Numbered from the stretch's first letter, positions 8,423 to 16,632 are shown. The stretch: 64,000 nt of DNA from Desulfocarbo indianensis (GCA_001184205.1 LBMP01000001.1:1-64000); one strand, 5' to 3'. The notes: generated by a model not told the origin, from the letters alone. Numbers and translations are program-made.

Positions 8423-8697
8423 TTTCTTGTCTCCGGCGGTGGGATTTGAACCCGCGACCTGATCAAAAACTCGCGCACCGACTCCACCGCGCCCTTGTTT
8501 GTCGTCGGCTGCGGATGCGGCCGATGAAAGACAGCCGCCACGCCATTCAACATGACCCGGACCCGCGATCCCCGGCCTTCGCTTAGCTCCGCGCCCAAAC
8601 CGCGCAAAAGCGATTCAATATCCTTCCAGGCTATGCCCGCTTTGGTCGGTTCATGAAAAATTTCCTCCCAGATGCGGCGATGTTTGCTGTTCACCAT
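8419..8697 (-). CDS. hicA: HicA-family toxin with an altered C terminus
   Basis: Toxin of a type II system; HicA proteins are small double-stranded-RNA-binding-fold mRNA interferases. Of 92 residues, about 1-78 look like HicA, including [29 protein letters not shown] with the catalytic histidine region (FHRPH) and VESVREFL. The last 13 residues, [12 protein letters not shown] and neighbours, are read from DNA that resembles the 3' end of a tRNA (8427-8462), so the native C terminus has been replaced. The order hicA-hicB and the 4-bp overlap are usual. Activity of this variant is uncertain. Confidence 0.85.
   Translation of the reverse strand: MVNSKHRRIWEEIFHEPTKAGIAWKDIESLLRGLGAELSEGRGSRVRVMLNGVAAVFHRPHPQPTTNKGAVESVREFLIRSRVQIPPPETRK
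8427..8462 (-). repeat. tRNA 3'-tail-like sequence, possible attachment-site remnant
   Basis: On the minus strand, GGTCGCGGGTTCAAATCCCA followed by CCGCCGGAGACA resembles the T arm and 3' acceptor strand of a tRNA, nearest to tRNA-Leu-type tails by eye. One T-stem pair is mismatched and no 5' half exists. Such tails are the usual targets of tyrosine integrases. There is no integrase in the window. Confidence 0.55.
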
Positions 8698-8715
8698 GCC
8701 CCCCAGGTTTTAATC

Positions 8716-8738
8716 ATGGTACTATAGCTTGGTACCAT
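8716..8738. promoter_or_regulatory. Inverted repeat, probable HicB operator
   Basis: ATGGTAC (8716-8722) and GTACCAT (8732-8738) are separated by 9 bp, just upstream of hicA. TATAGT lies between the arms in the hicA direction. Ribbon-helix-helix HicB proteins usually bind palindromes here. The site also lies about 95 bp upstream of the hemB start codon. Confidence 0.5.
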
Positions 8739-8831
8739 ATGCAACCCCGATCTCCTCTCCCATTGACCCCATCCCAGCCCTGCGGTATTACTGAAACATC
8801 CCGTTTGCGACCCCCCCACCGGAGGCAGCCC

Positions 8832-9806
8832 ATGAGCTTTCCCCTGGTTCGTATGCGGCGCCTGCGCCGCACTCCCGCCCTGCGCGACATGGTGGCCGAG
8901 ACCACCCTCGGCGTGAACGACCTCATCTACCCCATGTTCGTGGTGGAGGGCCAAAACCTGGTGCAGCCGGTGCCCTCCATGCCGGGCATCGACCGCTTCA
9001 GCGTGGACAAACTGGTGGAGGAATGCCGGGCCGTGGCCGGCCTGGGCATCCCGGCCATCATCCTCTTCGGTATTCCCGATAAAAAAGACCCCCTGGGCCG
9101 GGGGGCCTACGACCCCAAGGGCATCATCCCCCGCGCGGTGAGCGCGGTGAAAAAGGCGTTGCCCGAACTGGTGGTGATCTGCGACGTGTGCATGTGCGAA
9201 TACACCGATCACGGCCACTGCGGCATCCTGGATAACCAAGATGTACACAATGACGCCACCATCGAGCTCTTGGCCAAGGCCTCCCTGGCCTACGTCAAGG
9301 CCGGGGCCGACCTGGTGGCGCCCTCGGACATGATGGACGGCCGGGTTCTCGAGATACGCGAGACCCTGGACGAGGCGGGTTTCGACCACATCCCCATCAT
9401 GTCCTACGCGGCCAAATACGCCTCGGCCTTTTACGGCCCCTTCCGCGACGCCGCCGAAAGCACCCCCGCCTTCGGCGACCGCCGCGCCTATCAGATGGAC
9501 CCGCGCAACGTGCGGGAAGCCCTGCGCGAGTGCGAGCTGGACGTGATCGAGGGCGCGGACATGCTCATGGTCAAACCGGCCCTGCCCTACCTGGACGTCA
9601 TCGCCAAGGTGCGCGAGGAATTCGATCTCCCCCTGGCCGCCTACAACGTCTCCGGCGAATACGCCATGCTCAAAGCCGCCGCGGCCAACGGCTGGCTGGA
9701 TTACGACCGGGTCATGCTGGAAACCCTCACCGGCATCAAACGCGCCGGCGCAGACCTGATCCTCACCTATCATGCCAAAGAAGCGGCGGCGCTGTTGAAT
9801 AAGTAG
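8832..9806 (+). CDS. hemB: Delta-aminolevulinic acid dehydratase (porphobilinogen synthase)
   Basis: Condenses two 5-aminolevulinate molecules to porphobilinogen, an early step of all tetrapyrrole synthesis. The 324-residue protein starts [13 protein letters not shown] after a GGAGG site; an upstream ATG at 8739 would add residues read from the leader. The zinc site [14 protein letters not shown] is present, as are the two active-site lysine regions: SYAAKYAS and [11 protein letters not shown]. With ahbC it belongs to heme/siroheme synthesis. Its leader is copied, in diverged form, at 7951-8079. Confidence 0.96.
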   Translation: MSFPLVRMRRLRRTPALRDMVAETTLGVNDLIYPMFVVEGQNLVQPVPSMPGIDRFSVDKLVEECRAVAGLGIPAIILFGIPDKKDPLGRGAYDPKGIIPRAVSAVKKALPELVVICDVCMCEYTDHGHCGILDNQDVHNDATIELLAKASLAYVKAGADLVAPSDMMDGRVLEIRETLDEAGFDHIPIMSYAAKYASAFYGPFRDAAESTPAFGDRRAYQMDPRNVREALRECELDVIEGADMLMVKPALPYLDVIAKVREEFDLPLAAYNVSGEYAMLKAAAANGWLDYDRVMLETLTGIKRAGADLILTYHAKEAAALLNK

Positions 9807-9826
9807 CAGATAGGAAGTAATAATGA

Positions 9827-9983
9827 CCGGGGGAAACTTTTCTTTTTGCAAAAGAAAAGTTTCCCCCGGACCCCCTTCAAAAGAAACCAACGGGTGAGCG
9901 TCCGCGCCTTTAAGCCCGACGCTGAAGTTTTTTGAAAGGGGGGTTCGGGGGGAAAACTTTTGTCCACAAAAGTGTTCCCCCCG
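9827..9983. repeat. Compound palindromic element between hemB and the YchF-like gene
   Basis: Two hairpins face each other. 9827-9869 pairs CCGGGGGAAACTTTTCTTTT with its complement. 9946-9983 pairs CGGGGGGAAAACTTTT with AAAAGTGTTCCCCCCG. The outer segments CCCCCTTCAAAA (9871-9882) and TTTTTTGAAAGGGGGG (9928-9943) also pair. About 45 bp lie in the centre. It may act as a terminator for hemB, but its size suggests a mobile REP/MITE-like unit. Confidence 0.75.
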
Positions 9984-10012
9984 AGATGACCCCTTAAAAA
10001 AGGATTCCAACC

Positions 10013-11035
10013 ATGAAGCTTGCTTTAGCTGGGCTGCCGACCTCGGGCAAGAGCACCTTGATGCGTGCCTTGGCTGGGCGGCGCATCGCGGTGGGCAAGG
10101 GCTCCAGCGACGCCAGCCAGGCGCTGTTATCGGTGCCCGACGAGCGGGTGGACAAGCTTTCGGCCATGTACCTGCCCCAGAAGACCATCCACGCCCAGGT
10201 GACCTTTGTTGATCCGGCCCCGCCGGTGGCCAAGGCCGACGACCCCACCACCAAGTTGCCTCCGGAGCTGCGCCAGGCCGACGGCCTGGTGGAGGTGGTG
10301 CGCAATTTCGACGGCGGCCTGGGCGCGCCCGACCCAATCGGCGATCATCAGTCCTTTGGCGAAGAGCTGATCCTCAACGATCTCATCACGGTGGAGCGCC
10401 GCTTGGAGCGCATCGCCGAGGAGCGCCGCCGCGGCCGCGAAATCGATCAGGAGGAGATAAGCCTCTTGGAGCAATGCAAGGAGCAGCTCAACGCGGAAAA
10501 GCCCTTGCGCCTTTTGGCGGAGGTGGCGGGCCATGCCAAGCTGCGGGGCTTCGGCCTTTTGACGGCCAAGCCGGTGGTGGTGGTGGCCAATAACGAGGAG
10601 GACGACGACCAGCCGCCGGATTTGGGGCCGGAGGTGAAACCGGTGGTGGCGCGGGCGGCCATCGAGGCGGAGTTGGCCGAGCTTTCCGAGGAGGAGCGGG
10701 CCGAGTTCATGGCCGATCTGGGGCTGACCCAAAGCGCCCTGGACCGGGTCATCGCGGCGGGCTACCAGGCCCTGGACGCCATCAGCTTTTTCACGGTGGG
10801 CGAGGACGAGGTGCGCGCCTGGACCACCCGGCGGGGCTCCCTGGCCCCGCAGGCCGCCGGGGTGATCCACTCGGACATGGAGAAGGGCTTCATCCGGGCC
10901 GAGGTGATGCGCTATCAGGACCTCATCGAGCTGGGCTCCGAGGCGGCCGTGAAAAAGGCGGGGCTTTTTAAGCTGGCGGGCAAGGACTACGTGGTGCAGG
11001 ACGGCGACATCTTCCACGTAAGGTTCAACGTGTAG
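10013..11035 (+). CDS. Divergent YchF/DUF933-type P-loop NTPase
   Basis: A protein of 340 residues with the P-loop LPTSGKSTL near the start and a C-terminal DUF933/TGS-like domain (AISFFTVGEDEVRAW, MEKGFIRAEVMRYQDL, KDYVVQDGDIFHVRFNV) typical of YchF/Ola1. The middle has a long charged coiled-coil as in YchF. It departs from YchF at key sites. The usual NPNVGKST is LPTSGKST. The switch II region DIAGLVKGAS is replaced by DPAPPVAKAD, so the DxxG glycine is missing. It is probably a paralogue with altered or lost nucleotide switching, and I do not call it ychF. It is followed by tRNA-Met. Confidence 0.8.
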   Translation: MKLALAGLPTSGKSTLMRALAGRRIAVGKGSSDASQALLSVPDERVDKLSAMYLPQKTIHAQVTFVDPAPPVAKADDPTTKLPPELRQADGLVEVVRNFDGGLGAPDPIGDHQSFGEELILNDLITVERRLERIAEERRRGREIDQEEISLLEQCKEQLNAEKPLRLLAEVAGHAKLRGFGLLTAKPVVVVANNEEDDDQPPDLGPEVKPVVARAAIEAELAELSEEERAEFMADLGLTQSALDRVIAAGYQALDAISFFTVGEDEVRAWTTRRGSLAPQAAGVIHSDMEKGFIRAEVMRYQDLIELGSEAAVKKAGLFKLAGKDYVVQDGDIFHVRFNV

Positions 11036-11112
11036 GCTTGGGCCTGCGGGGCCTAAAAGCGCCTGCTCACCCTTGACAGAAGCGGCTTCTGCCCATAAAT
11101 TAATGCGGATTT

Positions 11113-11189
11113 GGCGATGTAGCTCAGATGGTGAGAGCATGCGGCTCATATCCGCAGTGTCCGGGGTTCAAGTCCCTGCATCGCCACCA
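11113..11189 (+). tRNA. tRNA-Met (anticodon CAT)
   Basis: A complete 77-nt cloverleaf with acceptor GGCGATG/CATCGCC, anticodon stem GCGG/CCGC around CTCATAT (CAT), T arm GGGGTTCAAGTCCCT and encoded CCA. The overall sequence resembles elongator tRNA-Met; a lysidine-modified tRNA-Ile is a less likely alternative. Confidence 0.93.
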
Positions 11190-11221
11190 GAAAAGCAATC
11201 CGGAGATATCCGGTCAACGTC

Positions 11222-11254
11222 AAAACCCCGAGCCTTGCAGGCTTCGGGGTTTTT
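11222..11254 (+). terminator. Terminator after tRNA-Met
   Basis: AAAACCCCGA-GCC pairs with GGC-TTCGGGGTTTT around a short loop. It is symmetrical, so it may also end transcripts of the oppositely oriented efflux operon. Confidence 0.8.
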
Positions 11255-11349
11255 CGTTGGCCGGGCCCACCATGTTGTTCAGCGGGGCCCATGCCCCGCT
11301 CATTCCACCAGCCGGCCCCAGGTTGCTCCGCGCCCGCCGGCGGCTGCGC

Positions 11350-12855
11350 TCAATTCACTTGCGCCTCGCCGGCCTCGATCTGCCAGCCTCCCCCCAGGGC
11401 CTTGTAAAGCGCTATCAGGTTGGTGACCACCGCCCCGTTGCTGAGCGCCAAGGCGTCCTGGGTGGCGTAAAGCGACCGCTGGGCCTGCAGCACGTTGAGA
11501 AAGTCGGTCTGCCCCTCGGCGTAAAGCAGGGAGGAGATATCCAGGGCCTTGCGGTTGGCGGCCACCGCCGCGGCCAGCTCCCGCCGGTGCTTTTGCTCGG
11601 CGGTGGAAGCCACCAGGGCGTCCTCCACCTCCCGCAGGGAGTTCAGCACCGTCTGGCGATAGGCCAGCAGGGTTTCTTCGGTGACGGCTTCTTGCAGCTC
11701 GATGTTGGCCCTTATCTTGCCGCTGGCGAAGATCGGCCAGCTCAATGACGGGCCGATGGACCAGGAGCGGCCCGCCCCGGCGAACCAGGATTGGAAGGCG
11801 CTGGACTGGTAGCCGCCGGAGCCGGTGAGGTAGAAGCGGGGAAAGAGATCGGCGGTGGCCACCCCTATCTTGGCGGTGGCCGCGTGCAGCCGGGCCTCGG
11901 CCTGGCGGATGTCGGGCCGCCGGCGCAAGAGGTCCGAGGGAACCCCCGCCGGCACCGCGGGCGGCGTTTGGGGAAGGGCGGCGGCGGGACTCAGCTCGGC
12001 GATGAGCGCCGCCGGCTCCAGGCCCAGGAGCAGGCCGAGGCCGTGAATGGTCTGGCGGGCCGAGGCCTCCAACGGCGGTATCTGGGCGGCGGTGGTGGAA
12101 GCCTGGGCCTCGGCGTTGGCGGCGTCCAGACCGCTGACAAAGCCGGCCTCCTGTTTTTGCCTGGTCAGCGAGGCGGTGCGCCGCTGGGCCGCCAGGTTGG
12201 TTCGGGCGATGGCTATGCGCCGCTGCAGGATGCGCAGCTCCAGGTAGTTCAGCGCGACCTCGGCGGTCAGGCTCACCATCACCCCCCGCCTGGCCTCCTC
12301 GGCGGCGCGCAGTTCGGCGTCGGCCGCCTCCAGGCCGCGGCGCAGGCCCCCGAAGATGTCCAGCTCCCAACTGGCGTCAAAGCCCGCCTGGTACAGATCG
12401 CTCACCGAGGAGTCGGAGCCGCCGTACCTGCTGGCAGTGGAGGGCGAGCGGCTGCGCTGATAGGAACCGGATACGCCCAATTCCGGCCCCAGGCCGCCGG
12501 CGGCGATGCCGCGGGAGGCGCGGGCCTGGCGCAGCCGGCTGCGGGCCTGCCTGAGGTCCAGGTTGGACTCCAGCGCCCGCGTCTCCAGCGAGGTCAGGAT
12601 GGGATCGTTGAACACGGTCCACCACTGCGCCAGATCGCGGTCCGCCAGGGAGGCCGCCTTGGCCGCGGGGCCGGCGGTCCACTTTTCCGGCAGGTCGGGT
12701 CGCGGGGCCTGGTAGTCCGGGCCCACCAGACAACCGGCGGCCAGCAGGGCCAGGCAGGCGAGAAGCGACATGACCGCCCGCCGGGGCCAGGGGGAGCGGC
12801 TCCCCTGATGACGGCGGTCTTGCTTGCATTCATGGGGCTTGCTTGTCATTTTCAT
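11350..12855 (-). CDS. NodT-family outer membrane efflux lipoprotein (TolC-like)
   Basis: The outer-membrane channel of a tripartite pump, 501 residues. A lipoprotein signal ends in the lipobox LLAAGC, followed by LVGPDYQAPRPDLPEKW, the usual NodT/OprM start. Two TolC-type repeats follow, including ELDIFGGLRRGLEAADAE, RRRPDIRQAEARLHAAT, LSWPIFASGKIRANIE and LYAEGQTDFLNVLQAQRSLY. The ATG at 12855 overlaps the macB stop by one base (TGATG), showing translational coupling. It is last in an operon with adaptor, ATPase and permease. Confidence 0.93.
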   Translation of the reverse strand: MKMTSKPHECKQDRRHQGSRSPWPRRAVMSLLACLALLAAGCLVGPDYQAPRPDLPEKWTAGPAAKAASLADRDLAQWWTVFNDPILTSLETRALESNLDLRQARSRLRQARASRGIAAGGLGPELGVSGSYQRSRSPSTASRYGGSDSSVSDLYQAGFDASWELDIFGGLRRGLEAADAELRAAEEARRGVMVSLTAEVALNYLELRILQRRIAIARTNLAAQRRTASLTRQKQEAGFVSGLDAANAEAQASTTAAQIPPLEASARQTIHGLGLLLGLEPAALIAELSPAAALPQTPPAVPAGVPSDLLRRRPDIRQAEARLHAATAKIGVATADLFPRFYLTGSGGYQSSAFQSWFAGAGRSWSIGPSLSWPIFASGKIRANIELQEAVTEETLLAYRQTVLNSLREVEDALVASTAEQKHRRELAAAVAANRKALDISSLLYAEGQTDFLNVLQAQRSLYATQDALALSNGAVVTNLIALYKALGGGWQIEAGEAQVN

Positions 12856-14231
12856 CACTCGTAGCGCAGGGCTTCGATGGGGTCCAAACGCGAGGCCCGC
12901 CAGGCCGGGTAGAACCCGAAGACGATGCCCACGCTGGCCGAGACCGCCACCGAGGCGATTATGGCGGCCGGCGAGGTGGCCACCGGCCAGCGTAAAACCG
13001 CCTGCACCAGCTGCGAGCCGCCGTGGCCCAGCAAGATGCCCATGGCCCCGCCCGCCAGGCAGAGCACCACGGCCTCCACCAGGAACTGGCGCAGGATGTC
13101 GCGGCCGCGCGCGCCCACGGCCATGCGCAGGCCGATCTCCCGGGTGCGTTCCGTCACCGAAACCAGCATGATGTTCATGATCCCCACCCCGCCCACCACC
13201 AGGGAGATCATGGCCACGCTGAGCAGGAGGTTGGTCATGAGCTGGGTGGTGGAAGTCAAGGTGTCGGTCATCTCGGTCATGTCGCGGACGCTGAAATCCG
13301 AGGGCTCGCCGGGCCGGATGCGGTGGCGCTCGCGCAGCAGGTCGGTGATCTGGGCGATGGCCTCCTGCACCTGGCCGGCGTTCCTGGCCGCCGCCATGAT
13401 GCGGTCCACGTTCTCGAAGCGCACCGGCATGGGGTTGTCGGCTATCTGCGCCGCCGATTTCTCGGGGTAGAGGCTCGCCTGGCCGGGGTAAAGCTGGCTC
13501 AGGGTGTTTATGGAGCCGCTGGTGTCCTGGCTGCTGGAGCTGCTGGCGCTCTGGTTGGTGCTTTGCAGGGTCGATCCGGTTACCCGGTTTTTTATGGTGG
13601 TCCAGGGAGCCAGCAGGATGTCGTCCTGATCCATGCCCATCATGTTGGCCCCCTTGCCGGCCAGCACCCCCACCACCTTGAAGCTGACGTTCTTGAGCCT
13701 GATTTCCTTGCCCACGGGGGATTCGCCCTGGAAAAGCTCGCGCACCAGGGTCTGGCCCAACACGCAGACCTTGTTGGCGGCCAGCACGTCGCGCTCCGTG
13801 AAGACCTCCCCCTCGGCCATGGTCCAGTTGGCCACCTCCAGGTAGGCCGGGGTGGTGCCCGTCATCCAGAAGGGCACCCAGTTGCGGTTGCCGTAGACCA
13901 CCTGGGTGCGGGCCCTCACCTGGGGCGCGGCCCCGCGCAGGGCCGGGCATTGTTTGATCATGGCCTCGCAATCAGCGGGGCTCAGGGTGGTCACGCTGCC
14001 CGCCCCGAAGCTGATGCCCCCGCTGGAGGCGGTGCCCGGCACCACCATCAGCACGTTGGCCCCCATGCTGGAAATGGCGTCCTGCAGGGCCTGGGAGGAG
14101 CCGGCGCCGATCTCCATCATGGCGATCACCGCGGCCACCCCGATCACGATTCCCAGGGTGGTGAGCAGGGCGCGCATGGGGTTCTTGCGCAGCGCCTTGC
14201 TGGCGGTGAGCAGAATGCGGAAGGCGTTCAT
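12855..14231 (-). CDS. MacB-type ABC transporter permease
   Basis: Inner-membrane mechanotransmission subunit of a tripartite ABC efflux pump. The 458-residue protein has an N-terminal transmembrane helix (RALLTTLGIVIGVAAVIAMM), a large MacB_PCD periplasmic domain with the segment QTLVRELFQGESPVGKEIRL, and three C-terminal helices with the FtsX motifs GIMNIMLVSVTERTREIGLR and GFYPAWRASRLDPIEALRYE. A serine-rich linker lies near residue 225. The ATPase is on a separate gene and overlaps it by 4 bp. Drugs, lipids or peptides are all possible substrates. Confidence 0.93.
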   Translation of the reverse strand: MNAFRILLTASKALRKNPMRALLTTLGIVIGVAAVIAMMEIGAGSSQALQDAISSMGANVLMVVPGTASSGGISFGAGSVTTLSPADCEAMIKQCPALRGAAPQVRARTQVVYGNRNWVPFWMTGTTPAYLEVANWTMAEGEVFTERDVLAANKVCVLGQTLVRELFQGESPVGKEIRLKNVSFKVVGVLAGKGANMMGMDQDDILLAPWTTIKNRVTGSTLQSTNQSASSSSSQDTSGSINTLSQLYPGQASLYPEKSAAQIADNPMPVRFENVDRIMAAARNAGQVQEAIAQITDLLRERHRIRPGEPSDFSVRDMTEMTDTLTSTTQLMTNLLLSVAMISLVVGGVGIMNIMLVSVTERTREIGLRMAVGARGRDILRQFLVEAVVLCLAGGAMGILLGHGGSQLVQAVLRWPVATSPAAIIASVAVSASVGIVFGFYPAWRASRLDPIEALRYE

Positions 14232-14977
14232 GGGGCCTCCGTCAGGGTAAGTTCCGCGCCGGGCGGCTGCGCCGCGGCCGCCGGCCCCCGGCCATAGGCG
14301 CCTTGCACGATCAGGCCGTCCTGGATGTGGACCACGCGCCGGGCGTGGCGGGACACCTCCGCGTCATGGGTCACCAGGATGATGGTGATGCCGCTCTCCT
14401 GGTTCAGCCTTTGGAAAAGGTCCAGGATGTCCTCGCTGGTGCGGGAGTCTAGGTTTCCGGTGGGCTCGTCGGCCAGTATCACCTGGGGCCGGTTGACCAT
14501 GGCCCTGGCGATGGCCACCCGCTGCTGCTGCCCGCCGGATAACTGGCTGGGCTCGTGGCTCATGCGGTCCTGCAAGCCCACCAGGCGCAGCATCTCCCCG
14601 GCCCGCTCCGCGGTCTCGCGCTGGGTGAGATTGGCCGCGCCGTAGGCCAGGGGCAAGGCCACGTTTTCCAGGGCGCTGGTGCGCGGCAGCAGGTTGAAGC
14701 TCTGGAAAACAAAGCCCAGCTTGCGGTTCCTCAGCCAGGCTCTTTGATCGGCCGACAGAACGGAGACCTCCCTGCCTTCCATCCAGTATTCGCCCGAGGT
14801 GGGCCGGTCAAGGCAGCCCAGGATGTTCATCAAGGTGCTTTTGCCCGAGCCCGAAGCCCCCATCAGGGCCACCAGTTCGCCCTGGGCCACCTGGAGCGAA
14901 ACCCCCCTGAGCACCGGCACCGTCATCTCGCCCAGGAAGTAGCTCTTGCATATTTCCTTAAGCTCTATGAGCTCCAT
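14228..14977 (-). CDS. MacB/LolD-type ABC transporter ATP-binding protein
   Basis: The cytoplasmic ATPase of the efflux pump, 249 residues. Walker A GASGSGKST (about residue 38), Q-loop FQSFNLLP, signature LSGGQQQRVAIARA, Walker B VILADEPTGNLD and H-loop VTHD are intact. The C-terminal about 30 residues (RGPAAAAQPPGAELTLTEAP) are a low-complexity tail. It overlaps the permease start by 4 bp (ATGA) and follows the adaptor gene by 29 bp. Confidence 0.94.
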   Translation of the reverse strand: MELIELKEICKSYFLGEMTVPVLRGVSLQVAQGELVALMGASGSGKSTLMNILGCLDRPTSGEYWMEGREVSVLSADQRAWLRNRKLGFVFQSFNLLPRTSALENVALPLAYGAANLTQRETAERAGEMLRLVGLQDRMSHEPSQLSGGQQQRVAIARAMVNRPQVILADEPTGNLDSRTSEDILDLFQRLNQESGITIILVTHDAEVSRHARRVVHIQDGLIVQGAYGRGPAAAAQPPGAELTLTEAP

Positions 14978-15006
14978 TGCTTTCTCCGTCCGCCAGGGGC
15001 CCCGGC

Positions 15007-16383
15007 CTAGCGCTGGCGATTGCGGTTCCTGCCCGGGAAGGGAGGCGCGAAGGGGCTGCTGGTTGCGTCGCGGCGGCTGCCGGCTTCCTCCACGCCGATC
15101 ACCACCCGCATGTCCGCGGTCAACTCCCTGGAGCGGACCGCCGTGTTGGTGCCGTCGCTGGCCAGGGTGATTACCCTAAGGGGCCTGGCCGCCTCGCCAT
15201 CGGGAACCCACACCACGCCCAGGTTCGCCGCTTCCTTTTCCGCGGCCGGGCCCGCCCGGGGGCCGCGCTTGCGGGCGGCGGCGCGCGGGCCTTGTTCAGG
15301 CTCGGCAACCGCCAGCCCCTGGGGCGGCTGCCAGCGCAGGGCGGCGTTGGGCACCAAAAGCGCGTTCTTCAGGCGCTGCACCTCGAACTGCACGTTGGCG
15401 CTGAGATAGGGCAGCAGGCGGCCGTTGGAGTTGTCGGTGACGATCTCCACGGTGTAGGTCACCACGTTCTGGGTCATGGACGCGTTCAGGCGCACCTTGC
15501 CCACCTGGCCGCTGAAGGTCTCTCCCGGAAACGCGTCCACGGTGAAGCTGACCGGCTGGCCGGGGCGGATTCTGCCGATGTCGGCCTCGTTGACCGCCAC
15601 CCACACCTGCATGCGCCGCAGGTCCTTTGCGATCAAGAAAAGGCTGGGCGCGTTCAGGCTGGCCACCACGGTCTGTCCTATGTTCACCCGCCGGTCGATT
15701 ATCACTCCCTCCACCGGCGAGCTGATGGTGCAGTAGCTCAGGCTGCGCATGGCCCGTTTGAGCTGGGCCTCGGCTTGGCCCACCTCGGCGCGGGCCTGCA
15801 CGATGGCGGCCTCGCCCACCGCCAGGTTGGCCTGGGCGCTTTCAAAGGCGGACTGGTAGGAATCGTAGCTGGCCTGGGAAAGGGCCTCGGAAGGCCCCAG
15901 CTTGCGGGCCCGCTGCCAGTCGCGCTCGGCCTGATGCAGCTTGGCCTTCAGCTGCGCCAGGTCGGCCTGGGCGCGCCGCAGGGCGGCCTGGGAGGCCTGC
16001 ACCCGCGCCCGAGCCAGGGCCTCGTCCGCCACGTAGAGCGAATCGTCGATGCGGGCCAGGACGGTGCCCTGCCGCACGGTGGAGCCGTAGTCGACCTGCT
16101 TGCCGTCGGCGTCCCGGCCGAAGGCCAGGATCTGGCCGGCCACCTGGGCCCCCACATCCACCACCTCCTCGGGCTCCACCGTGCCGGTGGCGCTGATGGC
16201 CTCCAAAAGCTCGCCGCGCGCCACCGGGACCGTGCGCAACGCCACCGGCTGGTCATTGCCGGCCAGCGCGTACCACGCCCCTCCGGCGCAGACCAGGAAC
16301 AGGGCCAGCAGAATCAGCAGTCTTTTGCGGGAGCGCCAGCCCTTCTCCGAAGACCGCTCTGCGGCTTCATGGTTGGAATCCAC
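15007..16383 (-). CDS. MacA-like periplasmic adaptor (membrane fusion protein)
   Basis: A protein of 458 residues with one N-terminal membrane anchor (LLILLALFLVCAGGAWYALA), a lipoyl/biotinyl half GTVEPEEVVDVGAQVAGQI, a long helical hairpin (about 105-190) and the second lipoyl half SPVEGVIIDRRVNIGQTV, then beta-barrel and membrane-proximal domains. It bridges MacB and the outer-membrane channel. It is the first gene of the four-gene efflux operon. An unusual basic, Ala/Arg-rich insertion (ARKRGPRAGPAAEKEA) occurs in the C-terminal region. Confidence 0.92.
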   Translation of the reverse strand: MDSNHEAAERSSEKGWRSRKRLLILLALFLVCAGGAWYALAGNDQPVALRTVPVARGELLEAISATGTVEPEEVVDVGAQVAGQILAFGRDADGKQVDYGSTVRQGTVLARIDDSLYVADEALARARVQASQAALRRAQADLAQLKAKLHQAERDWQRARKLGPSEALSQASYDSYQSAFESAQANLAVGEAAIVQARAEVGQAEAQLKRAMRSLSYCTISSPVEGVIIDRRVNIGQTVVASLNAPSLFLIAKDLRRMQVWVAVNEADIGRIRPGQPVSFTVDAFPGETFSGQVGKVRLNASMTQNVVTYTVEIVTDNSNGRLLPYLSANVQFEVQRLKNALLVPNAALRWQPPQGLAVAEPEQGPRAAARKRGPRAGPAAEKEAANLGVVWVPDGEAARPLRVITLASDGTNTAVRSRELTADMRVVIGVEEAGSRRDATSSPFAPPFPGRNRNRQR

Positions 16384-16535
16384 GGGTAACTCCTTGGCTG
16401 TGCATCATGGCTTTCATCTCCACGCCCAGAGCGTTTTGCCGCTTTATAAAGATAATCGCCGCCCGGCGCCGCTTGGTTTCAGGCGGGGGGCGGTTTTTTG
16501 GGCGATTCGTCGTTTGGTGTGGATTTTTCTGGTGT

Positions 16536-16617
16536 CACCCCGGACCGCCCTTGTCAAGGACGGCCCTTTAGGGCCGCCCCTTCGGGGCTTTGTCCTGGAC
16601 AAGGGCGGTCCGGGGTG
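16536..16617. repeat. Palindromic 82-bp repeat with 20-bp arms
   Basis: CACCCCGGACCGCCCTTGTC (16536-16555) is a perfect inverted copy of 16598-16617. Inside, GGGCCGCCCC and GGGGC form further short pairs. It lies 150 bp upstream of macA in otherwise noncoding DNA (16384-16876) and looks like a REP/MITE-type element rather than a terminator, because no T-run follows. Confidence 0.75.
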
Positions 16618-16632
16618 ATGACAATCTAGCCA

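Noticed and set aside
8427-8462. Functional tRNA gene at the end of hicA
   Set aside because: Only the 3' half is similar; there is no anticodon arm or 5' acceptor strand, and the T stem has a mismatch.
9827-9983. CRISPR or simple terminator at the hairpins
   Set aside because: There are only two inverted, unequal hairpins and no regular direct repeats with spacers.
11350-13971. Long continuous frame through the nodT gene and into the permease
   Set aside because: The part beyond 12855 is out of frame with the MacB permease and lacks its motifs; true genes start at 12855 and 14231.
11356-16383. Classical macAB operon name
   Set aside because: ATPase and permease are on separate genes and the outer membrane part is NodT-like; the E. 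coli MacB fusion is absent, so I give no gene symbols.
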